Origin: UM-FILTER-33-9 sp964530235
Lineage (GTDB): Bacteria; Patescibacteriota; Microgenomatia; UBA1406; GWC2-37-13
Length of the DNA stretch: 64,000 nt
Direction of reading: 5' to 3'
NCBI GenBank assembly: GCA_964530235.1
Contig: CAZGYB010000003.1
Location: 101,978 to 165,977 of the forward strand
The position numbers were made by a program, and so were the translations under genes. Position 1 is the first letter of the stretch; the number at the start of each line of letters is the position of its first letter. The notes beneath the pieces are model-generated. The model ran no database searches. It saw only the letters and a program-made list of their open reading frames with translations, and had not been told where the DNA came from. Of this stretch, positions 26,782-35,760 are shown piece after piece.

Positions 26782-27354
26782 ATGAAAATTGTCAAAACAG
26801 TCATTGAATTTGTGATGGATATTTTGGAGACTGTCGTCTTTATTGGCTCGTTATTCATTGTAGTATATCTTTTTATTATGCAACCAAATCAAGTCAAAGG
26901 CGCATCAATGGATCCGACATTTAACTCAGGCGACTACATATTTACCAGTAAGATTACCTACAAGTTTAGATCGTATCACCGCGGTGATGTGATTGTTTTT
27001 AGATCTCCTAAAAACCCTGATATAGAGTATATTAAACGTGTTATTGCACTTCCAAAAGATACGATTACTGTCAAAGACTCCGATGTGTTCATAAACAACG
27101 TCAAATTAACTGAATCATACATAGCTGACCGGACAAATCTTTGGGAGGGGGGTTTTCTGAAAAACGGAGAATCTTATACGGTACCGGAGGATGAACTTTT
27201 TGTAATGGGTGACAACCGGCCTCGATCTTCAGATTCGCGCGAATTTGGTCCGGTTCCTTTCTCCAGTGTTATCGGTCAGGTGTTTTACCGATATTTTCCT
27301 GCTGAAAAAATTGGATTTATTCCTAATCCTCTTCCTCTTTCTTTTCAAGAGTAG
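26782..27354 (+). CDS. lepB: Signal peptidase I
   Basis: A 190-residue membrane serine protease that removes signal peptides from secreted proteins. It has one N-terminal membrane helix (about 12-32), the nucleophile Ser42 in GASMDPT and the general base Lys85 in YIKRVIALPKD. The conserved boxes FVMGDNRPRSSDSREFGPV and the final barrel strands are complete. It fits the surface proteins encoded upstream. The ATG at 26782 is chosen because the -10 TAGAAT ends 7 nt before it; an ATG at 26773 lies within that -10. The last 32 bp overlap the convergent ParB-HTH gene. Confidence 0.93.
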   Translation: MKIVKTVIEFVMDILETVVFIGSLFIVVYLFIMQPNQVKGASMDPTFNSGDYIFTSKITYKFRSYHRGDVIVFRSPKNPDIEYIKRVIALPKDTITVKDSDVFINNVKLTESYIADRTNLWEGGFLKNGESYTVPEDELFVMGDNRPRSSDSREFGPVPFSSVIGQVFYRYFPAEKIGFIPNPLPLSFQE

Positions 27355-27904
27355 ACCTCGAAAGCTCAGAAGAGCTGTCGATCCGAGACACAAAGTCTTT
27401 GAGAAACTCAGTTGTTTCCTCCAAACTCCCTTTCATTTCAATACTCACCTTCCCACGAATACGGGTTTGGATAATATGAGCTTTCGTATTTTTGTTTCCG
27501 AGAGAAAGAGTTTTTTCCATCTTTTTTTTCTCAGACGTATCCAAACCTACTCCACCGGGAGATATACTATAAAGACATTGTCTTACTTCATCCTCAGTTT
27601 GAAGTACAGTGAGTGTCTTTGCCAATACGTTTTCATAGATGCGAATCATGTCCTCTCTGTTTTTAAGTCGTGAGATCATAAAGAGGTGACTTATCGAAAT
27701 AAGTTTTGAATAGTATCCATCAACGATTATCGGATCAAGTCGGTTCAAGCGAAGCAAGTGGCAAAGGTATGACGGTTTCATGTGAAGCTTTTTACTCAAG
27801 TCGACAATTCGCACCTGTTTATCATATATTGCATACTGAAGAAGTCTCGCCTTAGCAATGTAATCGGATTCATTTTGAATCTGTGCAATAAATGCATCTT
27901 CCAT
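27323..27904 (-). CDS. ParB-type HTH domain protein
   Basis: A 193-residue protein. Residues about 15-110 resemble the helical DNA-binding region of ParB/KorB/Noc (KARLLQYAIYDKQVRIVDLSKKLHMKPSYLCHLLRL, then ISISHLFMISRLKNREDMIRIYENVLAKTLTVLQTE). The N-terminal ParB CTPase domain (GxxRR motif) is absent. The C-terminal part is charged with a strand-rich stretch and an acidic end. It may be a DNA-binding regulator or adaptor rather than a true segregation ParB. It is at the end of the ribosomal-protein segment of the minus-strand cluster. A TAGAAT (27911-27916) ends 6 nt before the ATG, so it may have its own promoter. Confidence 0.65.
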   Translation of the reverse strand: MEDAFIAQIQNESDYIAKARLLQYAIYDKQVRIVDLSKKLHMKPSYLCHLLRLNRLDPIIVDGYYSKLISISHLFMISRLKNREDMIRIYENVLAKTLTVLQTEDEVRQCLYSISPGGVGLDTSEKKKMEKTLSLGNKNTKAHIIQTRIRGKVSIEMKGSLEETTEFLKDFVSRIDSSSELSRSTLEKKEEED

Positions 27905-27970
27905 ACAGCTATTCTAACATATAGAAAGTTCGAACGTATTTGTGCGGGAAGTAAATAGAAAACAAAACAG

Positions 27971-28234
27971 TTAGTTTTTTACTGGAGAATCAACCACTGA
28001 AACGTATGTATTACCTTGTTTCTGTTTGAACAGAACCACGCCTTTTTTTAAAGCCATTATGGTAAAGTCATCACAAATCATTGTTCCATCACCCGGACGA
28101 ACTTTTGATCCCTTTTGTCTGAGAATTATATTACCCGGGAAAACAGGTGCACCGCCAAAAATTTTCACTCCTCTTCTTTTAGCACGTGAGTCCCTGTTTC
28201 CGCGAACTGCTCTTTGAGCTTTTGTATGCGCCAT
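27971..28234 (-). CDS. rpmA: 50S ribosomal protein bL27
   Basis: An 87-residue protein matching bL27 over its body (RGVKIFGGAPVFPGNIILRQKGSKVRPGDG, then the beta barrel to VSVVDS). bL27's N-terminal tail reaches toward the peptidyl-transferase centre. Here the tail reads MAHTKAQRAVRGNRDSRAKRR rather than the usual Gly-rich KKGGGSTRNGRDS, so its first ten residues differ from the common form. It starts 1 bp after the rplU stop, the standard rplU-rpmA pair. Confidence 0.95.
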   Translation of the reverse strand: MAHTKAQRAVRGNRDSRAKRRGVKIFGGAPVFPGNIILRQKGSKVRPGDGTMICDDFTIMALKKGVVLFKQKQGNTYVSVVDSPVKN

Positions 28235-28235
28235 A

Positions 28236-28547
28236 TTATATAATTTTAGTTATTTTTAACTGAGTGAGTTGAGAGCGAAAACCCTTCACCTTACGGTATC
28301 GAACTTTCGCTTTAAAACGCGCAACGCGAATTTTGTCTCCTTTCAGATGAGATAATACTTCAGCTTCGGTTTTTGCTCCAAGCGTTGGCCGACCGAGTTC
28401 AAACACATTCTCTTCGTCAAATATTGCCAAAGTATCAATTTCTACTTTCTTTTTTTCCGGTACCGTCAGCTTATCTACTGTAATAACATCATTTTCTTTC
28501 ACCAGGTACTGTTTTCCTCCGGTCCTAATAACAGCTCGTTTTTGCAT
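28236..28547 (-). CDS. rplU: 50S ribosomal protein bL21
   Basis: A 103-residue protein with the full bL21 pattern (AVIRTGGKQYLVKENDVITVDKL, GRPTLGAKTEAEVL, KVRYRKVKGFRSQLTQLKI). It binds 23S rRNA in the large subunit. The start at 28547 is strongly supported by a consensus-like promoter whose -10 ends 8 nt upstream. It is the first gene of an rplU-rpmA unit. Confidence 0.96.
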   Translation of the reverse strand: MQKRAVIRTGGKQYLVKENDVITVDKLTVPEKKKVEIDTLAIFDEENVFELGRPTLGAKTEAEVLSHLKGDKIRVARFKAKVRYRKVKGFRSQLTQLKITKII

Positions 28548-28555
28548 AAGAATAT

Positions 28556-28584
28556 AGTATATACAACAGAGGGGTAATTTGCAA
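28556..28584 (-). promoter_or_regulatory. Predicted leaderless promoter of rplU-rpmA
   Basis: On the minus strand TTGCAA (28584-28579) and TATACT (28561-28556) are separated by 17 bp. The -10 ends 8 nt before the rplU ATG (28547). It sits in the 39-bp gap after rodA. It shares the -35, spacer and -10-to-ATG distance with the rpsO promoter. Confidence 0.7.
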
Positions 28585-28586
28585 CA

Positions 28587-29621
28587 TCAGGGAACGAGTG
28601 CAAAACCGATCAGCAGTGTCACCAACAACGATCCGCCGGAGGAAATAAAAGGGAGAGCAATTCCCGCGATGGGGAGCAGTCCGATATTCATCCCAATATT
28701 TATACATACCTGAAAAAATATATAGGAAAAAAGTCCGAGAATATAAAGAAAATGCATCCTTCCCTCTCGGGTTGGAACCGTTAAAAATTCAAGTGCTCGC
28801 CGTAGTAACATAAACAGCAGAACTCCATATAGAAAAATAACTATAAAACCGCCGGCGAATCCCATTTGTTCAACCAATGTAGAAAACGCAAAATCAGTAC
28901 TATGCTCCGGAAGAAACAGAAGACGCGACTGCGTACCGAGACCTAGTCCTTTTCCCAGTAACTTGCCTGACCCAACGGTGATCATTGCCTGAATCATATT
29001 GTAAGCATTACCCTGTTGCTCAAGGTTCGGGTTCAAAAAACTAAAAATTCGGTTTTTCTGGTAATCGTGCAAAATAAAAAATAGGAAGGGTATAGTCAGA
29101 AGCGCCAACCCAAAAAGAGCAATCGTATACTGTTTTGCAATGCGAGAAAATAAAAACACTACAATAAAAATAAAAACATATACAAAAGCGTTTCCTAAGT
29201 CAGGCTGTTTAAAGATAAGGAAGGTTGGAATCAAAAATACCATGAGAAGAATAATAAAATTTCGAATACCAAACTCTTCAAAGGAGTCAAGAGTAAGGAG
29301 GCGCGATAGAAAAAGGATAAAAAAAATCTTTAAAAACTCAGATGACTGAAAGTTAAAAAAATACAGATCAATCCACCTTTTTGATCCTTTCACTTCAAGT
29401 CCAATTATAAATGTAATAAAGAGAAGTAAAGTAAATACAGCATAAAAAAAACGAGCATTCTCAAAAAAAAATTTTTTCCCTATTCTGACAACAAAAAAGT
29501 ATATTATCAATCCTATTCCAAAATAAAGCACTTGCTGCTTTGCAAGATTTGGATTCAAACCCAGCAAACTAAAAAAACTAAAAAGGAAAATAAAAAAAGA
29601 TGGAAGAAGAAGCTGGAACAT
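28587..29621 (-). CDS. rodA: SEDS peptidoglycan polymerase, RodA-like
   Basis: A 344-residue polytopic protein with about 9-10 membrane segments. It carries SEDS family motifs: GSKRWIDLYFFNFQSSEFLKI, KQPDLGNAFVYVFI, GLGLGTQSRLLFLPEHSTDFAFSTLVEQMG (the catalytic-region loop) and GIALPFISSGGSLL. SEDS proteins polymerise lipid II glycan strands together with a class B PBP. It is called RodA because the cluster also contains a clearer FtsW (36839-37924) beside murD/murG. The assignment to elongation rather than division is by elimination. It starts 3 bp after ileS. Confidence 0.85.
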   Translation of the reverse strand: MFQLLLPSFFIFLFSFFSLLGLNPNLAKQQVLYFGIGLIIYFFVVRIGKKFFFENARFFYAVFTLLLFITFIIGLEVKGSKRWIDLYFFNFQSSEFLKIFFILFLSRLLTLDSFEEFGIRNFIILLMVFLIPTFLIFKQPDLGNAFVYVFIFIVVFLFSRIAKQYTIALFGLALLTIPFLFFILHDYQKNRIFSFLNPNLEQQGNAYNMIQAMITVGSGKLLGKGLGLGTQSRLLFLPEHSTDFAFSTLVEQMGFAGGFIVIFLYGVLLFMLLRRALEFLTVPTREGRMHFLYILGLFSYIFFQVCINIGMNIGLLPIAGIALPFISSGGSLLVTLLIGFALVP

Positions 29622-29624
29622 AGA

Positions 29625-32597
29625 TTAAGCTACGTGTAACTGATCACCAAGTGTTACGGTATCAGCTAAAACACGCTTTTTAATAAAAGTGATATTCTCC
29701 GAAAACTCTGAAGGAACAACCACTGAAACAACTGCATCCGGCAGTATACCAAGCTGCTTCCTTTTTTCCTGAATTTCACGGATAAGCTCCCTTAATTTCC
29801 CCTCGTGTATAAGTTCCTCTGTCAAGATAGTATCATAGGTAACGCTTAACTCTCCTCGCGAGAGCTCAACAGTCTTCACATTCAGCTCCTGCTGAATAAG
29901 GCGGATATATTGTTCCTTCAATGCCCAATCCAGAAAAGGAGATGGAAATGAAACGACAGCCTTTGCAAGAGGTTGTCTCACTTTTATTTTTAACTCCTTT
30001 CGCACCCTGTGTCCAACCTCAACTATTTCCCGAACTGTTTGCATATCCTGAATAATTTTTTTATTCAGAGGAGTTTTCTCTGTAATTTTTGGCCAGCTTT
30101 CAAGATGAACCGACTCTTTGTTTGTCAAACGGGTGAATATATAATCGGTAAGAAAGGGCATTATGGGTGAAAAAATCACAGAAACTGTAAGTAGCACTTC
30201 ACGCAACGAGCTATAAAAAAATGTCTTATCAGCTTGGTTATCAGAGTTAACCCAGACTCTATCTCGACTTCTCCGGATAAACCAAGTTGATAGGTCCTGT
30301 ACAAAAATCTCGCCGGCGACTGCAGCTTCTTTGACGCTGAAATTTTCAAGATTTTTTTTGAAAGCGACGGTAAGTTCAATAACTCTATTCAATATCCAAA
30401 GGTCAAGAACATGTTTGGTTTCTTGAATCAGCGATTCGATGCCGACTTCATAAGGTTTTCCCTTATCTAAACGAACATAGTCTTCGTAAAACTTAAAAAT
30501 GTTCCATATCATAAGAAAAAACTGACGACGAACTTCATCTGTTTTTTTGTACCCGAACAACATATTGTCTGCAGGATTTTGTCTCGCAAACAACCACCGG
30601 ATTACATCAACGCCGATTTTATCTGCGCCTTCATTAAACTCGATTGCATTACCCCAGCTTTTATGCATTGGTCTTCCGTCTTCTCCAAGCATTGTTGCAA
30701 AACCAAGAACCCGTTGAAAAGGATGCGTATTTTCTAATACCGTTGACATTGCAATCATTGCATAAAACCAGTTTTTAAACTGACCGGGAAACGACTCAGT
30801 AATAAAGTTTGCAGGAAACCATTTTTCCCACTCAGATCTCTTGACTTTATAGAGCGGTTTGTCTTGATTGTCTTGAAGAATGGTTGAATACGGAACAATT
30901 CCGGCGTCAAGCCAAGGATTACCAACATCCTCAATTCGTTTTAAAGTCTTTTTGCATAAAGAACATGAGATTTGGACCTCGTCAATAAACGGTTTATGAG
31001 GTGATTTTCCTTCAAACCTACTCCACCCTGAAACAGATTTAATCTGCAACTCTTCTTTCGATCCGATAACTTCAAACGATTTACAGTCAGAACACTCATA
31101 AATTGGCAATGCAAGTCCCCAGTATCTATTTTTTTTGCTGATCAACCAATCGTGCATATTTTTAAGCCAATCAAGTTCCCTCTCTAATCCGAATTCTGGC
31201 ATCCACTTAATTTTTTTTGCAACATGAATCATCCTTTGTCTCAAGGTTTTGTTAACCTTCGACTTTTGAGTTTTGAGTTTTGACTTTTTATCCATAGATA
31301 TGTACCATTCATCCGCCACTTTCCACACTAATTCTGTTTTACAACGCCAACAGGCCGGGTATCGGTGTTTATATCTTTGTGTGCTAAAAAGATATTCCCC
31401 ATTCTCAGAACTTTTCAGAAAATTTATTATCAGTTCTGGGTGTTTTTTCGCATTTTTTCCCGAAAATTCAGCAAAGCCAGGTAAATAACTGGCATCATCG
31501 GCAATGACCGGTATCATGGGTAAACCAAATTTTTTACCAAGTGCAAAATCTTCCGTTCCAGCACTGACAGCGGTATGCACCAAACCGGTTCCTTCGGCTG
31601 TTGAAATAGGCATAATGACCGGATCTGTTGGAATAACGGTGTGAAACTTTTTTTGATTTATTTTTTTTACTTTTTCAACTTCAGGCAAGTGATCAAACGG
31701 CCCGTCATAAAAGAGTCCTACTAGCTCTTTCCCTAAAACGGTTTTTATAATTTTTATCTGCTGTTTGTGAAATACCGTCTCAACCAGAGGTTTTGCAATC
31801 CAGTAACTATTCCCATCTTCATTATTTAAAACTAACGCATACTCGATACCCACATCAACCGCAACAGCGATATTTGCAATGATAGTCCACGGTGTGGTAG
31901 TCCAAACCAAAAGATACTCTTTCTGTCGATCCCGAAGAGGTAATTTCAAAAACACAGACTCATGAACCACCTCTTTGTAATCCTCAGTCAACATTTCATG
32001 CTGCGAAATAGCGGTTTCACAACGCGGACACCACGGAACGGATTCATGACCTTTGTAAATCCAGCCGTTCTCATGACAAACTTTCAAAAAATGCCAGATC
32101 ATGTAGTTGTTTTCATCACTCATAGTGTAGTATGAATGATCCCAGTCTGCGAAATAACCAAGTCGCTTCGACTGTTCCGTTTGAATCTTTGCATACTTAT
32201 AAACCCGGTCTTTACACAGTTGAACAAATCGAGCAATTGAAGCATTTTTATCTCCGGGGACTAAATTCTCTATGTCTTTTTTTGTACGCAGACCTAAATC
32301 TTTCTCAACCTCCACTTCAACCCACAACCCTTGGCAGTCAAATCCGTTCTGAAAGCGCTGCTGATAACCAAGGAGATTGTGAAATCTTTGCCAGATATCC
32401 TTATACGTTCTCCCCCAAGCGTGGTGCATCCCCATTGGGTTATTTGCTGTGATTGGACCATCCTGAAATGAAAAATTTTTAGTCGAACCTTTGTTTTTTT
32501 TCAAGTACCTTTGAACAATCCCTTTGCTATACCACTTATCAAGTAGGTCTTTTTCCATTTGTGGAAAATCAGGATTTGTTTTTACAGGAGTTGTCAT
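29625..32597 (-). CDS. ileS: Isoleucyl-tRNA synthetase
   Basis: A 990-residue class I aminoacyl-tRNA synthetase that charges tRNA-Ile. The HIGH-equivalent is HHAW in NPMGMHHAWGRTYKD (residues 58-61). The CP1 editing domain has LVWTTTPWTIIANIAVAV and HTAVSAGTEDF. The catalytic-core zinc-like CSLCK and CSDCKSF pairs are present. The KMSKS site reads MHKSWGN (644-650), a clear departure from KMSKS. The C-terminal anticodon-binding helical domain is present. The ATG at 32597 is favoured over a TTG two codons earlier because TGGTACAAT ends 8 nt upstream. It sits between ftsZ and rodA. Confidence 0.93.
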   Translation of the reverse strand: MTTPVKTNPDFPQMEKDLLDKWYSKGIVQRYLKKNKGSTKNFSFQDGPITANNPMGMHHAWGRTYKDIWQRFHNLLGYQQRFQNGFDCQGLWVEVEVEKDLGLRTKKDIENLVPGDKNASIARFVQLCKDRVYKYAKIQTEQSKRLGYFADWDHSYYTMSDENNYMIWHFLKVCHENGWIYKGHESVPWCPRCETAISQHEMLTEDYKEVVHESVFLKLPLRDRQKEYLLVWTTTPWTIIANIAVAVDVGIEYALVLNNEDGNSYWIAKPLVETVFHKQQIKIIKTVLGKELVGLFYDGPFDHLPEVEKVKKINQKKFHTVIPTDPVIMPISTAEGTGLVHTAVSAGTEDFALGKKFGLPMIPVIADDASYLPGFAEFSGKNAKKHPELIINFLKSSENGEYLFSTQRYKHRYPACWRCKTELVWKVADEWYISMDKKSKLKTQKSKVNKTLRQRMIHVAKKIKWMPEFGLERELDWLKNMHDWLISKKNRYWGLALPIYECSDCKSFEVIGSKEELQIKSVSGWSRFEGKSPHKPFIDEVQISCSLCKKTLKRIEDVGNPWLDAGIVPYSTILQDNQDKPLYKVKRSEWEKWFPANFITESFPGQFKNWFYAMIAMSTVLENTHPFQRVLGFATMLGEDGRPMHKSWGNAIEFNEGADKIGVDVIRWLFARQNPADNMLFGYKKTDEVRRQFFLMIWNIFKFYEDYVRLDKGKPYEVGIESLIQETKHVLDLWILNRVIELTVAFKKNLENFSVKEAAVAGEIFVQDLSTWFIRRSRDRVWVNSDNQADKTFFYSSLREVLLTVSVIFSPIMPFLTDYIFTRLTNKESVHLESWPKITEKTPLNKKIIQDMQTVREIVEVGHRVRKELKIKVRQPLAKAVVSFPSPFLDWALKEQYIRLIQQELNVKTVELSRGELSVTYDTILTEELIHEGKLRELIREIQEKRKQLGILPDAVVSVVVPSEFSENITFIKKRVLADTVTLGDQLHVA

Positions 32598-32605
32598 AAA
32601 CAATT

Positions 32606-32614
32606 ATTGTACCA
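32606..32614 (-). promoter_or_regulatory. Predicted leaderless extended -10 promoter of ileS
   Basis: On the minus strand TGGTACAAT (32614-32606) is an extended -10 whose TACAAT ends 8 nt before the ATG at 32597. No -35 is visible; that region lies in the 3' end of ftsZ. Confidence 0.55.
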
Positions 32615-32622
32615 CAGTAAGG

Positions 32623-33759
32623 TTACTTTTTTCTCAAAAAGGCGGGAATATCAAGTGTATTATCTTCGTCAATAAAATCGTCATTTAAGTCAACCTCTGT
32701 TTTTTTGTCGTCCTGCTCCAGATCTTCGTCTTCATTCAACAGAATTTCATCTACTTTCTTTTCAACTGTCGAACTGCTTTTCTGCAATCTGAATAGTTTG
32801 AGTCGTTGATCATCGAATTTTGTGGCTATGAGAGTAATTTTTATCTGATCCATCATTTTTTCGTCAATTACCGCTCCAAAAATTATATCTGCGTCCGGAT
32901 CGACCGACTTGGTAATAATAGTTGCAGCCTCATCAATTTCTGCCATGGTTAAATCAGGGCCACCCATAACATTGAATAGGACACCTCTCGCACCCTCAAT
33001 CGATGCATCTAACAGCGGGGAAGAGATCGCCTGTTTAATTGCAGCCATCGCCCTCTTGTCTCCACTGCCTACACCCATCCCCATAAGTGCGGTACCGGCA
33101 TTCGTCATAATTTTCCGTACATCTGCGAAGTCAACATTAATAAGGCCGGGAAGCGTGATAAGCTCTGCAATTCCTTTTACTCCCTGATGAAGAACCTCGT
33201 CAATTTTTTTGAATGCCTGCAGAATCGGAGTTTTTTTGTCAATAACCTGGAGAATGCGTTGATTCGGAACAATAATTAATGTATCTACTTTTTCTTTTAA
33301 ATGTTGAATACCGTCCTCAGCGGTATATTTCCTTTTAGAACCTTCAAAATCGAACGGTTTCGTAACAACCGCTGCGGTTAAAGCGCCGGATTCTTTTGCG
33401 ATTTCCGCTACTATTGGCGCAGCTCCTGTTCCGGTCCCTCCACCTTCTCCGCAGGTAATAAATACCATATCGGCACCAGATAGTTCTTCCTTCAAGAGCT
33501 CCCGAGATTCTTCAGCTGCCTGACGTCCGGTCTCGGGGTCTCCGCCTGAACCTAATCCCTTCGTATACTGCTCGCCGATTTGAATTTTGGATGAAGCTTT
33601 ATTGTTCAGTAACGCTTGAGCATCAGTATTAATAGCAACAAACTCAACACCGGTAATCCCACCCTCAGCAATCATTGAAGAAAGTGCATTTCCACCACCG
33701 CCGCCTACCCCTACTACTTTAATTTTTGCAGCTTGACCTGCGTTTGGTTTAACTAACAT
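32623..33759 (-). CDS. ftsZ: Cell division protein FtsZ
   Basis: A 378-residue tubulin-like GTPase that forms the division ring. It has the N-terminal GVGGGGGNAL loop (about 17-25), the tubulin signature GGGTGTG (106-112), the T7 synergy loop NVDFADV (about 208-214) and a full C-terminal GTPase-activating domain. An acidic, disordered linker leads to the conserved tail DIPAFLRKK, which binds FtsA and other partners. It starts 1 bp after ftsA. No Shine-Dalgarno is seen, so translational coupling is likely. Confidence 0.98.
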   Translation of the reverse strand: MLVKPNAGQAAKIKVVGVGGGGGNALSSMIAEGGITGVEFVAINTDAQALLNNKASSKIQIGEQYTKGLGSGGDPETGRQAAEESRELLKEELSGADMVFITCGEGGGTGTGAAPIVAEIAKESGALTAAVVTKPFDFEGSKRKYTAEDGIQHLKEKVDTLIIVPNQRILQVIDKKTPILQAFKKIDEVLHQGVKGIAELITLPGLINVDFADVRKIMTNAGTALMGMGVGSGDKRAMAAIKQAISSPLLDASIEGARGVLFNVMGGPDLTMAEIDEAATIITKSVDPDADIIFGAVIDEKMMDQIKITLIATKFDDQRLKLFRLQKSSSTVEKKVDEILLNEDEDLEQDDKKTEVDLNDDFIDEDNTLDIPAFLRKK

Positions 33760-33760
33760 A

Positions 33761-35032
33761 TTAAGGAATAAACTGTTTTAAAAATCCTTTTGCTTTATCG
33801 AATGAACCGGAAAACGAAAAATCCTTAAAAATTTTATTAAAGTTTTTTAGTCCGACTTCTTTTGTACTCATTATATTTTTTTGACCGTACAAAATCAAAC
33901 CAACCGTAGTGGCAAACTGCGGATCGATAATTTCGTCGATAAGCCCAGTAATATTTCCTGGAACTCCTATGTGAATAGGGAGACCTATGCTCTTTTTTCC
34001 TATTTCTAGAACACCTACGGTCAATGCTCCACCTCCCGTAACCACTAATCCTGACGGAACATGCTCAAGGAATGTGCTTTTTGCAATTTCATCTCCGACA
34101 AGTTTAAATAATTCTTCCAAACGTGGAGTGATAATTCCATCTATCAATGTCTTTAATGAAAAATCATCCAGTGTCTCAGGAAGACGAAGATCTGCAATAT
34201 TAACCTGTTCTATCTTTTTTTTCAGGCGTTCTTTACCTTCCAACTGTTTGCTAACAAACACCTTTATTTTCTCTGCAGAATCAAGGGAGACCCGCAATCC
34301 AACTGCAATATCGTTCGTTAAATGTTTTGCTCCGATCGGAAGCGATGAAGAATAGGATACCGATCCGTCAATATACATAGCGATGTCAGTCTTCCCACCT
34401 CCAATATCAACAAGTACTACCCCTAATTCTTTTTCTGTCTCAGTAAGCACCGCTTCTGCAGAGGAAAGACCAGCAAAAATAAAACCGGTGTTGTTTATTC
34501 CAAGATCATTTAAGCAACGATCAATATTTTTTAAGTTCGTCTGTGAAGCCGTAATGATATGTGTTTCAACTTCAAGACGTACACCACTCATCCCGATGGG
34601 GTTTTTTATTCCCTCTTGGCCATCAACTACAAAATCCCGGGGTGATACCTCTATTATTTGACGAGTGGTAGAAAGAGAAATTGCCCGAGCTGCTTCTATT
34701 ACTCTATTTATATCTGAATCAGTAATTTCACCCTGTGGGTCAGCAACGGCAACTACACCACGAGAGTTTAATGCTGATATATGGGGCCCTCCTACTGAAA
34801 CAACTGTATTTGTAATTTTTTGGCCGGCCATCCTTTCTGCCTTCTCAATGCTATCCTCAAGCGACTGAGTAACTTTATCAATATCAACGACAAGTCCTTT
34901 TTTTACTCCTCGTGAAGGTGTTGAGTTAAATCCGATAATGCGCGCTTCTCCTCCTTCTTTTGCAATAGTTGCAACAATCGTTGCAATTTTTGAACTTCCA
35001 ATATCTATTGCGCTAAAAATAGAATCAGACAT
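33761..35032 (-). CDS. ftsA: Cell division protein FtsA
   Basis: A 423-residue actin-like ATPase that tethers FtsZ filaments to the membrane. It has the phosphate-1 motif AIDIGSSKIATIVA, the SHS2/1C domain region (VSVGGPHISALNSRGVV), phosphate-2 VVLVDIGGGKTDIAMY and the adenosine motif VVTGGGALTVGVLEIG. The C-terminal helix GFLKQFIP is a short amphipathic membrane anchor. It lies between ftsQ and ftsZ as in most bacteria. Confidence 0.97.
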   Translation of the reverse strand: MSDSIFSAIDIGSSKIATIVATIAKEGGEARIIGFNSTPSRGVKKGLVVDIDKVTQSLEDSIEKAERMAGQKITNTVVSVGGPHISALNSRGVVAVADPQGEITDSDINRVIEAARAISLSTTRQIIEVSPRDFVVDGQEGIKNPIGMSGVRLEVETHIITASQTNLKNIDRCLNDLGINNTGFIFAGLSSAEAVLTETEKELGVVLVDIGGGKTDIAMYIDGSVSYSSSLPIGAKHLTNDIAVGLRVSLDSAEKIKVFVSKQLEGKERLKKKIEQVNIADLRLPETLDDFSLKTLIDGIITPRLEELFKLVGDEIAKSTFLEHVPSGLVVTGGGALTVGVLEIGKKSIGLPIHIGVPGNITGLIDEIIDPQFATTVGLILYGQKNIMSTKEVGLKNFNKIFKDFSFSGSFDKAKGFLKQFIP

Positions 35033-35040
35033 ACAGATTT

Positions 35041-35760
35041 TCAGTCCGAATGAATAATTGGTTTGTCAAACCTGACATCAATTGTTATCCCTCTCATCTT
35101 ATCCGAATGATATTTTTTTACAATATTCTCAACTTCATAAACCTGCAGTTTCAGGTCTTTTTCGGTTGAAAACAGAATCGTTTTGTCTATTGTTTTTAAT
35201 CCTACCATATGTAAACTGCCAATATCAACAGTATTAACAGCTATCGATAGATCCTGAATTTGGCGAATTAAGTACAACGCAGACAATATATCGGAATAAG
35301 TAATCAGAGCACCTGGCTGATACAATGAGGATGGAATACGATCATAAAACGTTATAACAGGCAATGAATCCTCTTTCAATGCGGATTTTCGCAAGACTTT
35401 CCCTTTTTCAGATAAAATAAAATATCCTTTGTCCGATCGCAAATTAATAAACTCAGATTCAAACTCAAAAGTTAGGGTTAAAGTTGATGGAAATATTTTA
35501 GTAGCAGAAACTTGTCTTATATACGGATTTGATATTTCAAGCGATTCTTTTACATCGGCAAGATTTAGAAAGAGTAAGTTTTTATTTTTGAATTGCTCTA
35601 ATCCCAAAATTTGCTTTCCTTTTGCATTTTTTACCTGAATAATGCGTAAGGGAAATATACGATTTACACCAATAAAAAGCATACACAACACAACTATAAA
35701 GAAGACTGTCAAGAAACTAAGAGTTGAGAAGAATTTTTTTGGCAATAACCTCTGCTGCAT
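35041..35760 (-). CDS. ftsQ: Cell division protein FtsQ/DivIB
   Basis: A 239-residue single-pass protein: a short cytoplasmic tail, a membrane helix at about 15-32, a POTRA domain (IIQVKNAKGKQILGLEQFKNKNLLFLNL...NPYIRQVSATKIFPSTLTLTFEF) and a C-terminal beta domain. It recruits FtsL and the septal synthase. Identity rests on domain order and position between murG and ftsA, because the family is divergent. It overlaps the murG 3' end by 44 bp if the first start is used; a later start is possible. Confidence 0.85.
   Translation of the reverse strand: MQQRLLPKKFFSTLSFLTVFFIVVLCMLFIGVNRIFPLRIIQVKNAKGKQILGLEQFKNKNLLFLNLADVKESLEISNPYIRQVSATKIFPSTLTLTFEFESEFINLRSDKGYFILSEKGKVLRKSALKEDSLPVITFYDRIPSSLYQPGALITYSDILSALYLIRQIQDLSIAVNTVDIGSLHMVGLKTIDKTILFSTEKDLKLQVYEVENIVKKYHSDKMRGITIDVRFDKPIIHSD

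Noticed and set aside
28587..29621. Second FtsW in place of RodA
   Set aside because: The gene next to murD/murG is the better FtsW by position, so RodA is the more economical call, though sequence alone does not prove it.
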